The notes below the pieces were generated by a model. That model saw nothing but the letters and a program-made list of their open reading frames with translations, did no database searches and was not told where the DNA came from. The position numbers and the translations under genes were made by a program. Shown piece after piece: positions 20,179 through 30,327 of a stretch of 64,000 nt of DNA. How positions within the stretch are numbered: the stretch's first letter is position 1; each line of letters opens with the position of its first letter. Source of the stretch: JBAYJT01 sp041664965 (GTDB taxonomy: Bacteria; Pseudomonadota; Gammaproteobacteria; UBA9339); contig JBAYJT010000002.1 in the NCBI GenBank assembly GCA_041664965.1, forward strand, positions 5,250-69,249, read 5' to 3'.

Positions 20179-20855
20179 AACTTACCTCTAAAATATTTAA
20201 CTCGATAGCTATTAAAAACTTGCTTGTTAAATAACGCGATATAAACATTCTCAAGAAGTAGCATACGTAACAATACTCACTCCTTGAAAAAATCCTCTCG
20301 CAGCTATCAAATTAAATATTTCAATCCAACGTTATCGCAAACAAATCAATTTGTATAAGTATAATCATAGCTCATGAACCTTAACGAAATCTTAGAAGAA
20401 AAAAATTTTTTTATTTTTCCTTAAGGTATTGTTTTTATGAAATTTTTTAAGAAAACCTTGTGTTTTCCCTTAAGAAAAAACTAATGCTTTTGAAAATCTT
20501 AAGAACTAAATATTGCTGTTGAATGGATTGTTGAGAGGAAAAAATCAACTAAAAATTTTGAAATACGCAACTAATAAACAGGCTGAAACGCAGTATTTGC
20601 GCTGCTTTTAACGAAAAATTGTTCAAAAAACCAACTAGAAAAATAGAGTTTTACGCTTGAATATAGCGCCAAATAACGAGGTTGTTATGGAACATTTGAA
20701 GAAATTCTCTTGGCGATTCTAGTAGACGCCTTGTTTTTAAAAACGCTAACTGAGTTTGCGTTTTATCGAAAAAACGCAAATTGCGTTTGCGTTTTGCGCC
20801 AACTCGTGGTAACCTATTCAAAATATAATAAAGTCAAAAAATGCAGGAAACACCT
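20179..20855. other. Long AT-rich intergenic region with CTTAAG cluster and a GCGTTTT palindrome
   Basis: 677 bases between divergent genes. Four TTAAG motifs lie within about 90 bases (20423-20505), in tracts such as CCTTAAGG and CCCTTAAG. At 20755-20780 TTTGCGTTTT pairs perfectly with AAAACGCAAA, followed by two more GCGTTT copies just upstream of the ATPase gene. No ORF is credible here. Confidence 0.5.
20755..20780. promoter_or_regulatory. Palindromic operator-like element upstream of the DUF4143 ATPase gene
   Basis: A 10-bp perfect inverted repeat (TTTGCGTTTT/AAAACGCAAA) with further GCGTTT repeats to 20800, about 75 bases before the start codon. It could bind a regulator or form a hairpin. 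Confidence 0.4.
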
Positions 20856-21998
20856 ATGTTCAAACGAATACTTAAACTAGCCCAAAACTCAACTCAGAGC
20901 TTTTTCCTTTTTGGACCTAGGGGCGTTGGAAAAACATCTTGGATAAAAGAAAATTATCCAGATGCACTCTACTTTGATCTACTCAATGATGATATCTATC
21001 GCGAATTTTTAGCTCGTCCAGTTAGGCTTAGCGAGAAAATACCATCTGATTACAAAGATTGGGTGATTATAGACGAAGTTCAAAAAATCCCAGATCTCCT
21101 CAATGAAGTCCATCGGCTAATTGAAAACCGTAAGCTAAAGTTTATCTTAACCGGCTCAAGCGCTAGAAGCTTGCGTCGCAAAGGTGTTAATTTGTTAGCC
21201 GGGAGAGCCTTAACATATAACATGCATCCTCTAACTACCTTAGAGTTAAAAGATCAATTTGAAATCAATAAGTCGCTGGAATTTGGACATCTGCCGCTCG
21301 CTTACACCGGCAAACAACCCAAAAAATATCTACTAAGTTACATCAAAACTTACTTACGCGAGGAAGTATTGCAAGAAAGTTTAACACGCAACATACCATT
21401 GTTTGCCAGATTTTTGGAAGTAGCTAGTTTCAATCAAGGAGAAATATTAAGTTATACAGAAATATCCAGGGAAATAGGCAGCAATCGCCAAACTGTTAGC
21501 AACTTTTTTGACATTCTCGAAGATATGCTAATCGCCTTTCGCCTGCCTGTTTTTCGCAAAAGAGCTTCGAGGGATGTGATTTCGCATCCTAGGTTTTACT
21601 ATTTTGACGTTGGAGTTTATCGCACAATACGCCCGCATGGTCTCCTCGATACCGCGCAAGAAATCGATGGCCCAGCGTTAGAAACCTTATTCTTGCAAGA
21701 AGCCAAAGCTTACAATGACTACTATGATTTAGAATATGAGTTTTATTACTGGCGCACCAAAAAGCAGGAAGAGGTTGATTTTGTTTTGTATGGAAACAAA
21801 GGATTTTGTGCATTCGAAATTAAACGCAAAGAAAAACTCTATTCAAGTGATTTCACCAATTTAAAAGCCTTTGCCAAAAATTATCCAGAGGCCAAATTGT
21901 ACTTGCTTTACGGAGGGAACGAAGACTATCTAGAAGGCGATATACGCGTTATCCCTTACCAAAAAGCCTTGCTGCAGTTAAAGGATATTCTTTCTTAG
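20856..21998 (+). CDS. AAA_14/DUF4143 family ATPase
   Basis: A 380-residue protein. Walker A is GPRGVGKTSW near residue 21 and Walker B is VIIDEVQK near residue 73. The C-terminal DUF4143 region has the nuclease-like core with EVDFVLYG and CAFEIKRKE near residues 307-328. ATG 20856 is preceded by AGGAA and is better than the in-frame ATG at 20841. Proteins of this type are widespread, often horizontally moved, and of unknown role. A second member is at 45185. Both have palindromes at their 5' ends. Confidence 0.9.
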   Translation: MFKRILKLAQNSTQSFFLFGPRGVGKTSWIKENYPDALYFDLLNDDIYREFLARPVRLSEKIPSDYKDWVIIDEVQKIPDLLNEVHRLIENRKLKFILTGSSARSLRRKGVNLLAGRALTYNMHPLTTLELKDQFEINKSLEFGHLPLAYTGKQPKKYLLSYIKTYLREEVLQESLTRNIPLFARFLEVASFNQGEILSYTEISREIGSNRQTVSNFFDILEDMLIAFRLPVFRKRASRDVISHPRFYYFDVGVYRTIRPHGLLDTAQEIDGPALETLFLQEAKAYNDYYDLEYEFYYWRTKKQEEVDFVLYGNKGFCAFEIKRKEKLYSSDFTNLKAFAKNYPEAKLYLLYGGNEDYLEGDIRVIPYQKALLQLKDILS

Positions 21999-22068
21999 AA
22001 AATAAAACCTTTGTACACGAGCTTTGATAATGCTCATAACGTCCGAACAAATTGGATATTTTTTGTTT

Positions 22069-22146
22069 CGTCATCCCGTGGTTTAACCACGGGATCCAGC
22101 GTAAAAATTGCATTCCTGGATCCCGCGATCAACTCGCGGGATGACG
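22069..22146. repeat. Double palindrome of GTCATCCCG...GGGATGACG type
   Basis: CGTCATCCCGTGG-loop-CCACGGGATCCAG is followed 16 bases later by CTGGATCCCGCGA-loop-TCGCGGGATGACG. Each half is a hairpin and the two halves are inverted copies of each other. Elements of this look are scattered in several intracellular bacteria. Confidence 0.85.
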
Positions 22147-22205
22147 AACAATATATCTCCTTCAAGTTTTTGTGCATTTACCAAAGTTTGTCGTGTACAA
22201 AGTAC

Positions 22206-22270
22206 AAAAACATGTCTACGCGTTTCCCTTTAAAATCAATAACTTATTTTTCTAAGTTAAAGTCTGGATA
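22206..22270 (+). repeat. Dispersed ACATGTCTA repeat, copy 4
   Basis: AAAAACATGTCTACGCG, then TTAAAATCAATAACTTATTT, AAGTTAAAGTCTGGATATTT. Confidence 0.85.
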
Positions 22271-22381
22271 TTTTATTCAGCTAACCAAATGCGTTAGTTT
22301 AAAAACTTCTCGACGAATCGCAAAAAAATTCTTATAGTTAGCCACTAATTAAGTTAGCCCAAATCAACAATAGAGGTTTTT

Positions 22382-23146
22382 ATGCGAAGATATATTATCG
22401 CCGGCAACTGGAAAATGAATGGCAGCAAAGAAAGCGTGCGCGCTTTGCTAGACGGCATTAAACAGGGGGCCAAAGAAATTAATAATCCCAATGTCGACTG
22501 GATCGTCTTTCCACCTTTTGTCTTTTTAGACACAGCTGAACGTACTTTAGCAAACAGCACCGTAGCCTTTGGCGCACAAAATTTAAGTAACAAAGCTAGT
22601 GGCGCTTACACAGGTGAGATTTCGGCTAGTATGCTCAATGATTTTAGCTGCCGCTATGTTTTGGTCGGGCATTCGGAAAGACGCGTCATTTATGGCGAAA
22701 GCGATAGTTTAGTCGCCGAAAAATTTGTTGCGGCTTACAAAGCGGGAATTACGCCAGTTTTGTGCGTTGGAGAAACTTTAGAAGAAAGACAGCGCAATGA
22801 AACCGAAACAGTAGTATTTCGTCAATTAGCTGCTGTTTTACAAGCTACCGGCGGCGTAGATTGCTTTAGTCGCGCCATTATCGCCTACGAACCAGTTTGG
22901 GCGATTGGAACAGGCCTTAACGCCACGCCAGAACAGGCTCAGGCTGTGCATAAAGCCATTCGTCAAGAATTTGCTCGCCATAACACAAGTATTGCAGAAA
23001 ATCTCCATATATTGTATGGTGGTAGCCTAAAACCAGACAATGCTAAGACTTTGCTCGCCATGCCAGACATAGATGGTGGCTTAATTGGCGGCGCATCGTT
23101 AAAAGCTGAAGACTTTTTGAATATAGGAAAAGCATGCAACCAATAA
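22382..23146 (+). CDS. tpiA: Triosephosphate isomerase
   Basis: A 254-residue glycolytic enzyme. The catalytic lysine is in AGNWKMNG at the N-terminus, the electrophilic histidine in VLVGHSERR near residue 96 and the catalytic glutamate in AYEPVWAIGTG near residue 167. The phosphate loop is YGGSLKPDN and GGLIGGASL. It overlaps secG by 13 bases; the tpiA-secG-tRNA-Leu order is conserved in gammaproteobacteria. Confidence 0.97.
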   Translation: MRRYIIAGNWKMNGSKESVRALLDGIKQGAKEINNPNVDWIVFPPFVFLDTAERTLANSTVAFGAQNLSNKASGAYTGEISASMLNDFSCRYVLVGHSERRVIYGESDSLVAEKFVAAYKAGITPVLCVGETLEERQRNETETVVFRQLAAVLQATGGVDCFSRAIIAYEPVWAIGTGLNATPEQAQAVHKAIRQEFARHNTSIAENLHILYGGSLKPDNAKTLLAMPDIDGGLIGGASLKAEDFLNIGKACNQ

Positions 23147-23580
23147 TTTTTATTTTTCATATTTTATCTGCCGTAGCACTAGTCGCTTTGATTTTAGTGC
23201 AACACGGTAAGGGCGCTGATATTGGCGCGGCCTTTGGCAGTGGTGCTTCACAAACTGTGTTTGGAAGCCATGGCTCCACGCCATTTTTGATCAAGGTTAC
23301 GGCTTTGATTGCGGCTTTGTTTTTTACTACAAGTTTAACACTTGGCTATTTGACAGCAAAAGAAGCTAAACTAGCGCGAGCAGCAACACCTGCGTTGCCA
23401 ACATCTCCGCTAACGCTTCCGCAAAGTCAACCGGAGCCAATTGCACCGCCAGTTGCTCCAACTACGATTACTAAGCAAATAACTTTGCCAGTATTGCCAG
23501 GAACAAAGCCAGCAACGCAAAAAATACAAAAAACTGCGAGAATAACAAAACAGGTTTTGCCAAGTAAAACAAAATCTTAA
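23134..23580 (+). CDS. secG: Preprotein translocase subunit SecG
   Basis: A 148-residue membrane protein. Helix 1 is IIFIFHILSAVALVALILVQ, then the conserved cytoplasmic loop GKGADIGAAFGSGASQTVFG, and helix 2 near residues 52-72. SecG associates with SecYE and assists SecA-driven export. The Pro/Ala/Thr-rich C-terminal tail of about 70 residues is longer than the family minimum and low in complexity. Translation is coupled to tpiA by overlap. Confidence 0.95.
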   Translation: MQPIIFIFHILSAVALVALILVQHGKGADIGAAFGSGASQTVFGSHGSTPFLIKVTALIAALFFTTSLTLGYLTAKEAKLARAATPALPTSPLTLPQSQPEPIAPPVAPTTITKQITLPVLPGTKPATQKIQKTARITKQVLPSKTKS

Positions 23581-23596
23581 CTATTGACCATGGATA

Positions 23597-23706
23597 GACC
23601 CGAGCAGTTTGAGGCTTAGGCAAGGCGGCAAGGAGCGAACAACAGGATTGTATACAGAACATACATGACTGTTGTGAGCGACGCAGCCAACAAAGCATAA
23701 GCCCAA
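23597..23706. repeat. ERIC-like imperfect palindromic element
   Basis: The ends GGCTTAGGC ... GCATAAGCC and the inner parts GCGAACAACAG ... CTGTTGTGAGCG are inverted copies around TACAGAACATACATGA. It lies between secG and tRNA-Leu and can fold into a long hairpin in the transcript. Confidence 0.6.
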
Positions 23707-23725
23707 AATGAGAAGGGTATTATGT

Positions 23726-23810
23726 GCCGAAGTGGTGAAATTGGTATACACACTACCTTGAGGTGGTAGCGGCGAAAGCTATGCCGGTTCGAGTCCGGCC
23801 TTCGGCACCA
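23726..23810 (+). tRNA. tRNA-Leu(GAG)
   Basis: An 85-nt class II tRNA, acceptor GCCGAAG/CTTCGGC, anticodon GAG, long variable arm and encoded CCA. Follows secG as leuU does in E. coli. Confidence 0.97.
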
Positions 23811-23841
23811 ATAAAAATAAAGACGCGATTATACGCCTTCT

Positions 23842-25662
23842 CTACCGCGCAAACATCTTAGCCACTTCCTGCCAAGTAATTTGCACCCAAGTAGGACGAC
23901 CGTGGTTGCACTGCGCTCCGCGAGCGGTTTTTTCAAGCTGGCGCAGTAATTCATTCATTTCAGGAAGGGTCATTTTGCGATTAGCACGAATGGAATGATG
24001 ACAAGCAAAAGTTTTTAAGATTTTATCGCGATAAATTTCTTTGTCGCCCACAACCTCATAAGCGGCTAAATCCGCTAAAACCTCGCGTACAAAGGCTTCT
24101 ACTTCATCTGTCTTAAGTAGAACTGGCATTTGTCGCACTAGCAAAGTATCATCGCCTAGCATTTCCAAATCCAAACCTAGTTTTTTTAGCTCATCTTGAT
24201 GTTCCGTAAAAACAGCGCTTTCTTTATGTGTAATTTTAATTGGAAGTGGAATAAGTAAACTTTGCGTAGTTATTTTATTCTGAGAAAAAGACTCTTTGAG
24301 CTTCTCGTAAGTTATGCGTTCGTGAGCCGCGTGCATATCAATTAAAACCAGACCAGCATTGCTTTGCGCTAAAATATAAAGCCCGTGAAGTTGTGCAACA
24401 ACTTCGCCCAAAGAGTTTTTGGAATTTTCTGATAACTTCTCCAAAACCTGGCTGGGGGTGGAATGTTTTTCATCCCGCGACTCGTCTATTTCTGGACTAG
24501 CCGTAATTTCGGGAAAAGATTTCTGACTCAGCGCGGCTAGTTTTTTCCATTCTGAAACGTCAGTGGCTAAACCCACAGGCTCTTGACGCTGCATCACATC
24601 TTTTTTTCTAGGAAGATCCCACATGATTTTCTCATTTGGAATATCTTTTTCGATTTTAAAATTTGTTCTCGCCAAAGTTTGTTTTAAACTATGTGACAAA
24701 AAGTCATGAATGGTGCGCGTTTCGCGAAAACGCACTTCTTGTTTGGTTGGATGAACATTAACGTCAACTAGTTCTGGATCTATTTCCAAATACAAAACAA
24801 ACGCTGGCTGCTTGCCAGGCGCTAAAACGTCTTGATAGGCGGCACGCACAGCATGACTTAAAATTTTATCGCGCACCATACGACCATTGATGTAAAAATA
24901 TTGCAAATCGGTTTGGCTACGCGCAAAAGTTGGCTTGCCGATTAGGCCCGTTAACTTTAGGCCTGGACGAATATTTTCAACTTCTAGTGTTTCTTTGCCA
25001 AAGTCCTCGCCACAAAAAAACGCCATACGTTTTAATTTTTCTTCAGGGGTTTCTGCAGTTTGCAGTTTAAAAACTAGTTTATCATTGTGCTTTAAGATAA
25101 AACCAACATCAAAACGACTTAAAGCCAGACGCGTCACGACTTCTTGGATATGACGAAACTCTGTGCTAGGTGTACGTAAAAATTTACGCCTCACAGGAGT
25201 GATAAAGAACAAATCTCGAACTTCCACTGTTGTACCGAAAGGATGAGCAATAGGCTCACCAGAACTTTTGGGCTCCCCACCTTCCGCCATAATGCGCCAA
25301 GCTGCACTCTCACCTGGAGTGCGCGAAGTTAAGGTTAGTCTTGCTACAGATGCAATACTAGCTAGCGCCTCACCTCGAAAACCTAACGTTAAAACTTTTT
25401 CTAAATCTTCGAATTTAGCAATTTTACTTGTTGCGTGCCGCTTTAAAGCTAGATCTAGCTCTTCTTTGGGAATACCACAACCATCATCACGAATACGAAT
25501 TAACTCAGTGCCACCTTGTAAAACATCAATTTCAATATTTTTGGCTTGAGCATCTAAACTATTTTCTAAAAGTTCTTTCAAAACCGAAGCCGGACGCTCA
25601 ATAACCTCACCCGCCGCGATTTGGCTTATTAAATAGGGATCTAGCAGTTGAATATTAGACAC
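23842..25662 (-). CDS. mutL: DNA mismatch repair protein MutL, endonuclease-type
   Basis: A 606-residue protein. The GHKL ATPase N-terminus has LLENSLDAQAKNI, RDDGCGIPKEEL, ATSKI and GFRGEALASIASV. The C-terminal dimerisation domain carries DMHAAHERITYE near residue 445, matching D-x-HA-x2-E-x4-E of the latent endonuclease site, with ACHHSIRANRK and CNHGRPTW also present. So this MutL is probably a nicking enzyme, as in bacteria that lack MutH. It lies directly after the amidase gene with a three-base gap, the conserved amiB-mutL order. Confidence 0.96.
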   Translation of the reverse strand: MSNIQLLDPYLISQIAAGEVIERPASVLKELLENSLDAQAKNIEIDVLQGGTELIRIRDDGCGIPKEELDLALKRHATSKIAKFEDLEKVLTLGFRGEALASIASVARLTLTSRTPGESAAWRIMAEGGEPKSSGEPIAHPFGTTVEVRDLFFITPVRRKFLRTPSTEFRHIQEVVTRLALSRFDVGFILKHNDKLVFKLQTAETPEEKLKRMAFFCGEDFGKETLEVENIRPGLKLTGLIGKPTFARSQTDLQYFYINGRMVRDKILSHAVRAAYQDVLAPGKQPAFVLYLEIDPELVDVNVHPTKQEVRFRETRTIHDFLSHSLKQTLARTNFKIEKDIPNEKIMWDLPRKKDVMQRQEPVGLATDVSEWKKLAALSQKSFPEITASPEIDESRDEKHSTPSQVLEKLSENSKNSLGEVVAQLHGLYILAQSNAGLVLIDMHAAHERITYEKLKESFSQNKITTQSLLIPLPIKITHKESAVFTEHQDELKKLGLDLEMLGDDTLLVRQMPVLLKTDEVEAFVREVLADLAAYEVVGDKEIYRDKILKTFACHHSIRANRKMTLPEMNELLRQLEKTARGAQCNHGRPTWVQITWQEVAKMFAR

Positions 25663-25665
25663 AAA

Positions 25666-26880
25666 TTATCCTCGCGACATGGCAATTGGCGGATGCTCAG
25701 TAAAGTAACTTTTAATTCCTTTCGCCAAAGCCTCGGCGATTTTAGCTTGATAAGCAGGTGTACGCAGCCTATCCTCTTCTCTTGGATTAGACAAAAACCC
25801 AGTTTCAACTAGCAAGGACGGTATGTCTGGCGATTTTAATACCACAAAAGCCGCTTGCTCTACATGCCTGCAATGCAGATCAGTAACATAAGCTAACTGC
25901 TGCAGAATACTTCTACCCAAAATTAAACTATTAGTGATGGTTAAAGTTTGCGCTAAATCGATCAAAATGGATTTTACTATGAGGTTTTTATCCGCAATTA
26001 CATGGCCAAGCTCTGATTCATTTTCTTTGTGAGCAATCCAGCGCGCCAGTTCGCTAGTGGCCCCTCGTTGCGATAGTGCAAAAATAGAGGCTCCTGCTGC
26101 ATTATTGTAATAAGCATCCGCGTGAACAGCGATAAACATGTCAGCTTTATAGTTGTGTGCTATGCGTAGGCGCTCGCGCAAAGAAAGAAAATAATCTCCA
26201 GTTCGTGTCATGACTACACGAAATCGCCCATCTTGATTAAGATAATATTGCAGATATTTAGAAATACTTAGTACAACATTTTTTTCTTGCACACCTGAAA
26301 CTCCAACAGCACCGGAGTCTTTACCCCCATGTCCTGGATCAATAATGATAACTATTGGTCGCCTCTCCTTCACACTAGAAGCAACCATTTTGGGAGTTGG
26401 ATTTGGTTGCTGATCCGAGAATACAGGAGGAGAAGCAGCTGGTGTTACTCTCATCTGGCTTTTTGTTGCTGAACCTGGGGTGAACAAATCCAAAACTAAG
26501 CGCAAGCTTTGTCTACTCTGGTTTCTCTTCACCCAAGAGCATTTAAAATTCACAGTTTTCTTTAAATCCAGTACCAAACGCGTATTTTTATTTCCAGAAG
26601 AACTTGCCCTTATTGATTTGACAAAAGTATTGAGTAAAGAAGGGTTATTAAAACTCGTTGCAATGCGCGTGTTGTTTAAATCTATGACAACACGATCTGG
26701 ATTTGGCAAATAGAAAGCGTGATATTTGACCATTCCAGTAAAGTCAAAAACCAGACGTACAGAATTTTCATCACCAGAAACTCTTAGCCCCGTAATCGAT
26801 GTCGATGAAGCGGCAAAAGCTAGGAAACAAGTAAAAAAAATCAGTACTGGAAATAAAAGAATTTTTATAAGTTTAAACAT
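25666..26880 (-). CDS. N-acetylmuramoyl-L-alanine amidase (AmiB/AmiC family)
   Basis: A 404-residue periplasmic peptidoglycan amidase. An N-terminal signal peptide (ILLFPVLIFFTCFLAFAAS) precedes an AMIN domain (about 27-135) for envelope targeting and an Amidase_3 catalytic domain. Zinc ligands and catalytic residues are in IIDPGHGGKDSGA near 180, the glutamate-containing helix that follows, FIAVHADAYYNN and VETGFLSNPREEDRL. It cleaves septal peptidoglycan during daughter-cell separation. No LysM domain is seen, unlike E. coli AmiB. The start overlaps the aroK end by 16 bases. Confidence 0.94.
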   Translation of the reverse strand: MFKLIKILLFPVLIFFTCFLAFAASSTSITGLRVSGDENSVRLVFDFTGMVKYHAFYLPNPDRVVIDLNNTRIATSFNNPSLLNTFVKSIRASSSGNKNTRLVLDLKKTVNFKCSWVKRNQSRQSLRLVLDLFTPGSATKSQMRVTPAASPPVFSDQQPNPTPKMVASSVKERRPIVIIIDPGHGGKDSGAVGVSGVQEKNVVLSISKYLQYYLNQDGRFRVVMTRTGDYFLSLRERLRIAHNYKADMFIAVHADAYYNNAAGASIFALSQRGATSELARWIAHKENESELGHVIADKNLIVKSILIDLAQTLTITNSLILGRSILQQLAYVTDLHCRHVEQAAFVVLKSPDIPSLLVETGFLSNPREEDRLRTPAYQAKIAEALAKGIKSYFTEHPPIAMSRG

Positions 26881-27389
26881 TGCAATTTTTGCAGAAGTTC
26901 ATTAACTACCTTAGGCAAAGATTTGCCATCCGTGTCGTACACTATATCAGCTAACTCTTCATAAAAAGGTTCACGTTGTTTACGAAGATTTTTTAGCATC
27001 TCTCGCCTAGCTTCTTCCTCGGCTGTAATCGGACGTTTTTTGCTGTATTTAATGCGCTCTATCTGATCGTCCAGGGAAGTTTTTAAATAAATGATTATGC
27101 CGTTTTGCCCCAAAGAGATACGGTTAGCTTCCACATCAACCGTGCCACCTCCAGTAGCCAACAAAATACCTTGCAACTGAGTAAATTCAGCAATAACTTT
27201 CATTTCGCGTTGCTGAAATCCCTCTTCGCCCTCAATGTCGTAAATCCATGGGATCGTAGCACCAGTGCGCTTTTCTATGATTTGGTCGGAATCATAAAAT
27301 TGCAAACCGAGCTTTTGCGACAATTTTTGTCCAATACTGGTTTTGCCAGCTCCCATTGGACCAACTAAATATACGTTTTGTTTTTTCAT
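26865..27389 (-). CDS. aroK: Shikimate kinase
   Basis: A 174-residue P-loop kinase that phosphorylates shikimate in aromatic amino acid synthesis. Walker A is GPMGAGKTSIG near residue 9, the substrate motif is DSDQIIEKR near residue 33, and GGGTV near 79 and RPLxx-like KKRPIT in the lid follow. ATG 27389 (MKKQNVYL) is the standard start; the longer frame from 27449 adds 20 residues with no support. aroB, its usual partner, is absent; instead the amidase and mutL follow. Confidence 0.93.
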   Translation of the reverse strand: MKKQNVYLVGPMGAGKTSIGQKLSQKLGLQFYDSDQIIEKRTGATIPWIYDIEGEEGFQQREMKVIAEFTQLQGILLATGGGTVDVEANRISLGQNGIIIYLKTSLDDQIERIKYSKKRPITAEEEARREMLKNLRKQREPFYEELADIVYDTDGKSLPKVVNELLQKLQCLNL

Positions 27390-27558
27390 GTCTTTGGAAA
27401 TAAAATTTTCGTTGCCTAAAAAAATAAAAGCATTTCCAAATTGCCCCAACCCCCACTACATGTATTTTATTACCCTATTTTTTTGCAACATCTTATAATT
27501 CTGTTTAATATACCACTTCCTTATTAAAATGATAGTGCTTTAAAAGAATACGGTCCCT

Positions 27559-27629
27559 AAAAACATGTCTACAGGATTTCTTTATAAATCAAAGAGTTAC
27601 ATTTTAAAGTTGGGGTCTGAATATTTTTA
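27559..27629 (+). repeat. Dispersed ACATGTCTA repeat, copy 5, overlapping a start codon
   Basis: The repeat AAAAACATGTCTACAGG ... TAAATCAAAGAGTTACATTT ... AAGTTGGGGTCTGAATATTT spans the start and first 20 codons of the ArnT-like gene. Confidence 0.9.
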
Positions 27630-29289
27630 CCCACCTTCGAGAAGCACACTTGCCTGGCAATTCATCTCTCTTAGCCTGTTATGTTTAGCAACATTTTTCT
27701 ACGGTATGACAAGTTATCCAATCGTGGATATGAACGAAGGACTATATGCCGAAATCGCTCGTGAAATGCTAGTAACGCGAGATTACATAATTCCACACTT
27801 AAATTACATTCCCTATCTAGAAAAACCGCCTCTTTTTTATTGGTTAGTAGCTTTAAGTTATAAATTTTTCGGCGTTTCAACTTTCGCCGCCCGCCTTATT
27901 CCATCGCTAAGCGCTACTGTTCTTTCTTTCTGGTTTTGGCATTTTGGCCACAAATTAGGCAAAAATCGCCTTGGGTGGCTTACAGGAATGATCCTAGCTT
28001 CGGGTTTTGGCTATGTCTTAATAAGCCGTATTGTGCTATTCGATATGTTGCTTACCACTACACTAAGCATAGCGCTTTGCTGTTTTTATCTTTGGTATAA
28101 AAAAGAACAAAAATACTATTTATACCAAGCCTCAACTGCCCTCGCCCTCGCTTTTTTAACTAAAGGATTGCTTCCCATTGCTGTCTCTGTTTTTGTGTCG
28201 GTCTTATTTTTAATCATAATGCGTACACCAAAACAAAAAATTCTAAAATTCTTTAACCTTGGCGCCATTCTGTTGTTTTTCGCCTTAACCTTACCTTGGT
28301 GCCTCTTGGCTGCCCACAAAATGCCACATTTCGGTTGGGATTATTTTATAAACGAACAATTCCTGCGCCTCTTAAATCAACGCCTGCCGCATGATTATCA
28401 CACCGGTCCTTTTTACTTTTATCTACCTTACATTGTCGCCTATCTTTTTCCTTGGGGCCTGCTTATACCGACGCTGTTCAAACGCTGGCATGGAAAGATT
28501 TCGGATCAAGATTCTCTCAAGGTTTTATGTTGGATTTGGTTTACTGTTGCTTTAATTACGCTTTCTTTATCGTGCGCCAAAGGGGCTTATTACATGGTAA
28601 TTGGAACCCCGCCGCTGGCCATGCTCATTGCACATCGCGTAGACAAAAATTTAGAAGATTCCCACCATAAGCCGCTACTGACCTTATTCATAATATCTAG
28701 CATAATTCTCGCAATAATCACAGCCTATATCTTACATCATCATGTTCTGCCAGATGCTATGCATAAAAGATTCGTTTTGATAATGGCTGCTACCTTCCTT
28801 TTTTCCCTTCTGGGAATGTTTTTGATTTGGCGTTATCGTAAACCTATGCTTAGTTTTATACTCTGCTGCTGCCTCACACTACCTCTAATATTCTTTGGCA
28901 TTCAGTTAGAAAAAAAAATGCAAACTGAATATAATCAGTCCGCTTTATCTAACTACATAAAAATCCACAACACAGAGCGTCCAGTCTATCTTTTCCAAGA
29001 TTACGAAGAAATTTCTACTTTGCTTCTTTATCTGCAAAAACGCTTGCCCATAGTTGATTCTAAAAGTCGCGATTTATATCTAGGCCCTACCAGCCAAGAA
29101 GGAATCTCTTGGTTTATAGACAATAATGAATTTATGCAGCGCATAGAAAAAGAAAAAGTTTATGTAGCGGTATTGCTAATAAAAATAGATCTCTTTAAAA
29201 AATTAATTCAAGATAAATATCAATTCTGCCCAGTTGCCAAAAGCAGTAATGCTATGATTTTTACGAATGATTTAACTGAATGCCAATAA
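27565..29289 (+). CDS. ArnT-like glycosyltransferase (GT83, PMT_2 family)
   Basis: A 574-residue multispanning membrane protein. VDMNEGLYAEIAREML near residue 55 aligns with the first periplasmic loop of ArnT, where acidic residues are catalytic, and YLEKPPLFYWLVALSYKFFGVS is the family hallmark. About 12 hydrophobic helices follow and a C-terminal soluble domain. Members transfer sugars such as 4-amino-arabinose from undecaprenyl phosphate to lipid A; the donor here is unknown. The first 16 residues (MSTGFLYKSKSYILKL) derive from the dispersed repeat, so the true start could also be a downstream TTG. Confidence 0.88.
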   Translation: MSTGFLYKSKSYILKLGSEYFYPPSRSTLAWQFISLSLLCLATFFYGMTSYPIVDMNEGLYAEIAREMLVTRDYIIPHLNYIPYLEKPPLFYWLVALSYKFFGVSTFAARLIPSLSATVLSFWFWHFGHKLGKNRLGWLTGMILASGFGYVLISRIVLFDMLLTTTLSIALCCFYLWYKKEQKYYLYQASTALALAFLTKGLLPIAVSVFVSVLFLIIMRTPKQKILKFFNLGAILLFFALTLPWCLLAAHKMPHFGWDYFINEQFLRLLNQRLPHDYHTGPFYFYLPYIVAYLFPWGLLIPTLFKRWHGKISDQDSLKVLCWIWFTVALITLSLSCAKGAYYMVIGTPPLAMLIAHRVDKNLEDSHHKPLLTLFIISSIILAIITAYILHHHVLPDAMHKRFVLIMAATFLFSLLGMFLIWRYRKPMLSFILCCCLTLPLIFFGIQLEKKMQTEYNQSALSNYIKIHNTERPVYLFQDYEEISTLLLYLQKRLPIVDSKSRDLYLGPTSQEGISWFIDNNEFMQRIEKEKVYVAVLLIKIDLFKKLIQDKYQFCPVAKSSNAMIFTNDLTECQ

Positions 29290-29290
29290 A

Positions 29291-30327
<1,037 letters not shown>

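Larger units (their letters stand above)
21999..22381. other. Intergenic region with two repeat types
   Basis: 383 bases with a large GTCATCCCGTGG inverted repeat (22069-22146) and an ACATGTCTA repeat (22206-22270). The tpiA promoter and its ribosome binding site (AGAGG at about 22372) are at the end. Confidence 0.55.

Noticed and set aside
22069..22146. CRISPR array
   Set aside because: Only two related, inverted units with no regular spacers and no cas genes in the window.
22011..22337. Open frame of 108 codons between the DUF4143 ATPase and tpiA
   Set aside because: It runs through a palindromic repeat and the ACATGTCTA repeat and has no ribosome binding site or protein-like composition.
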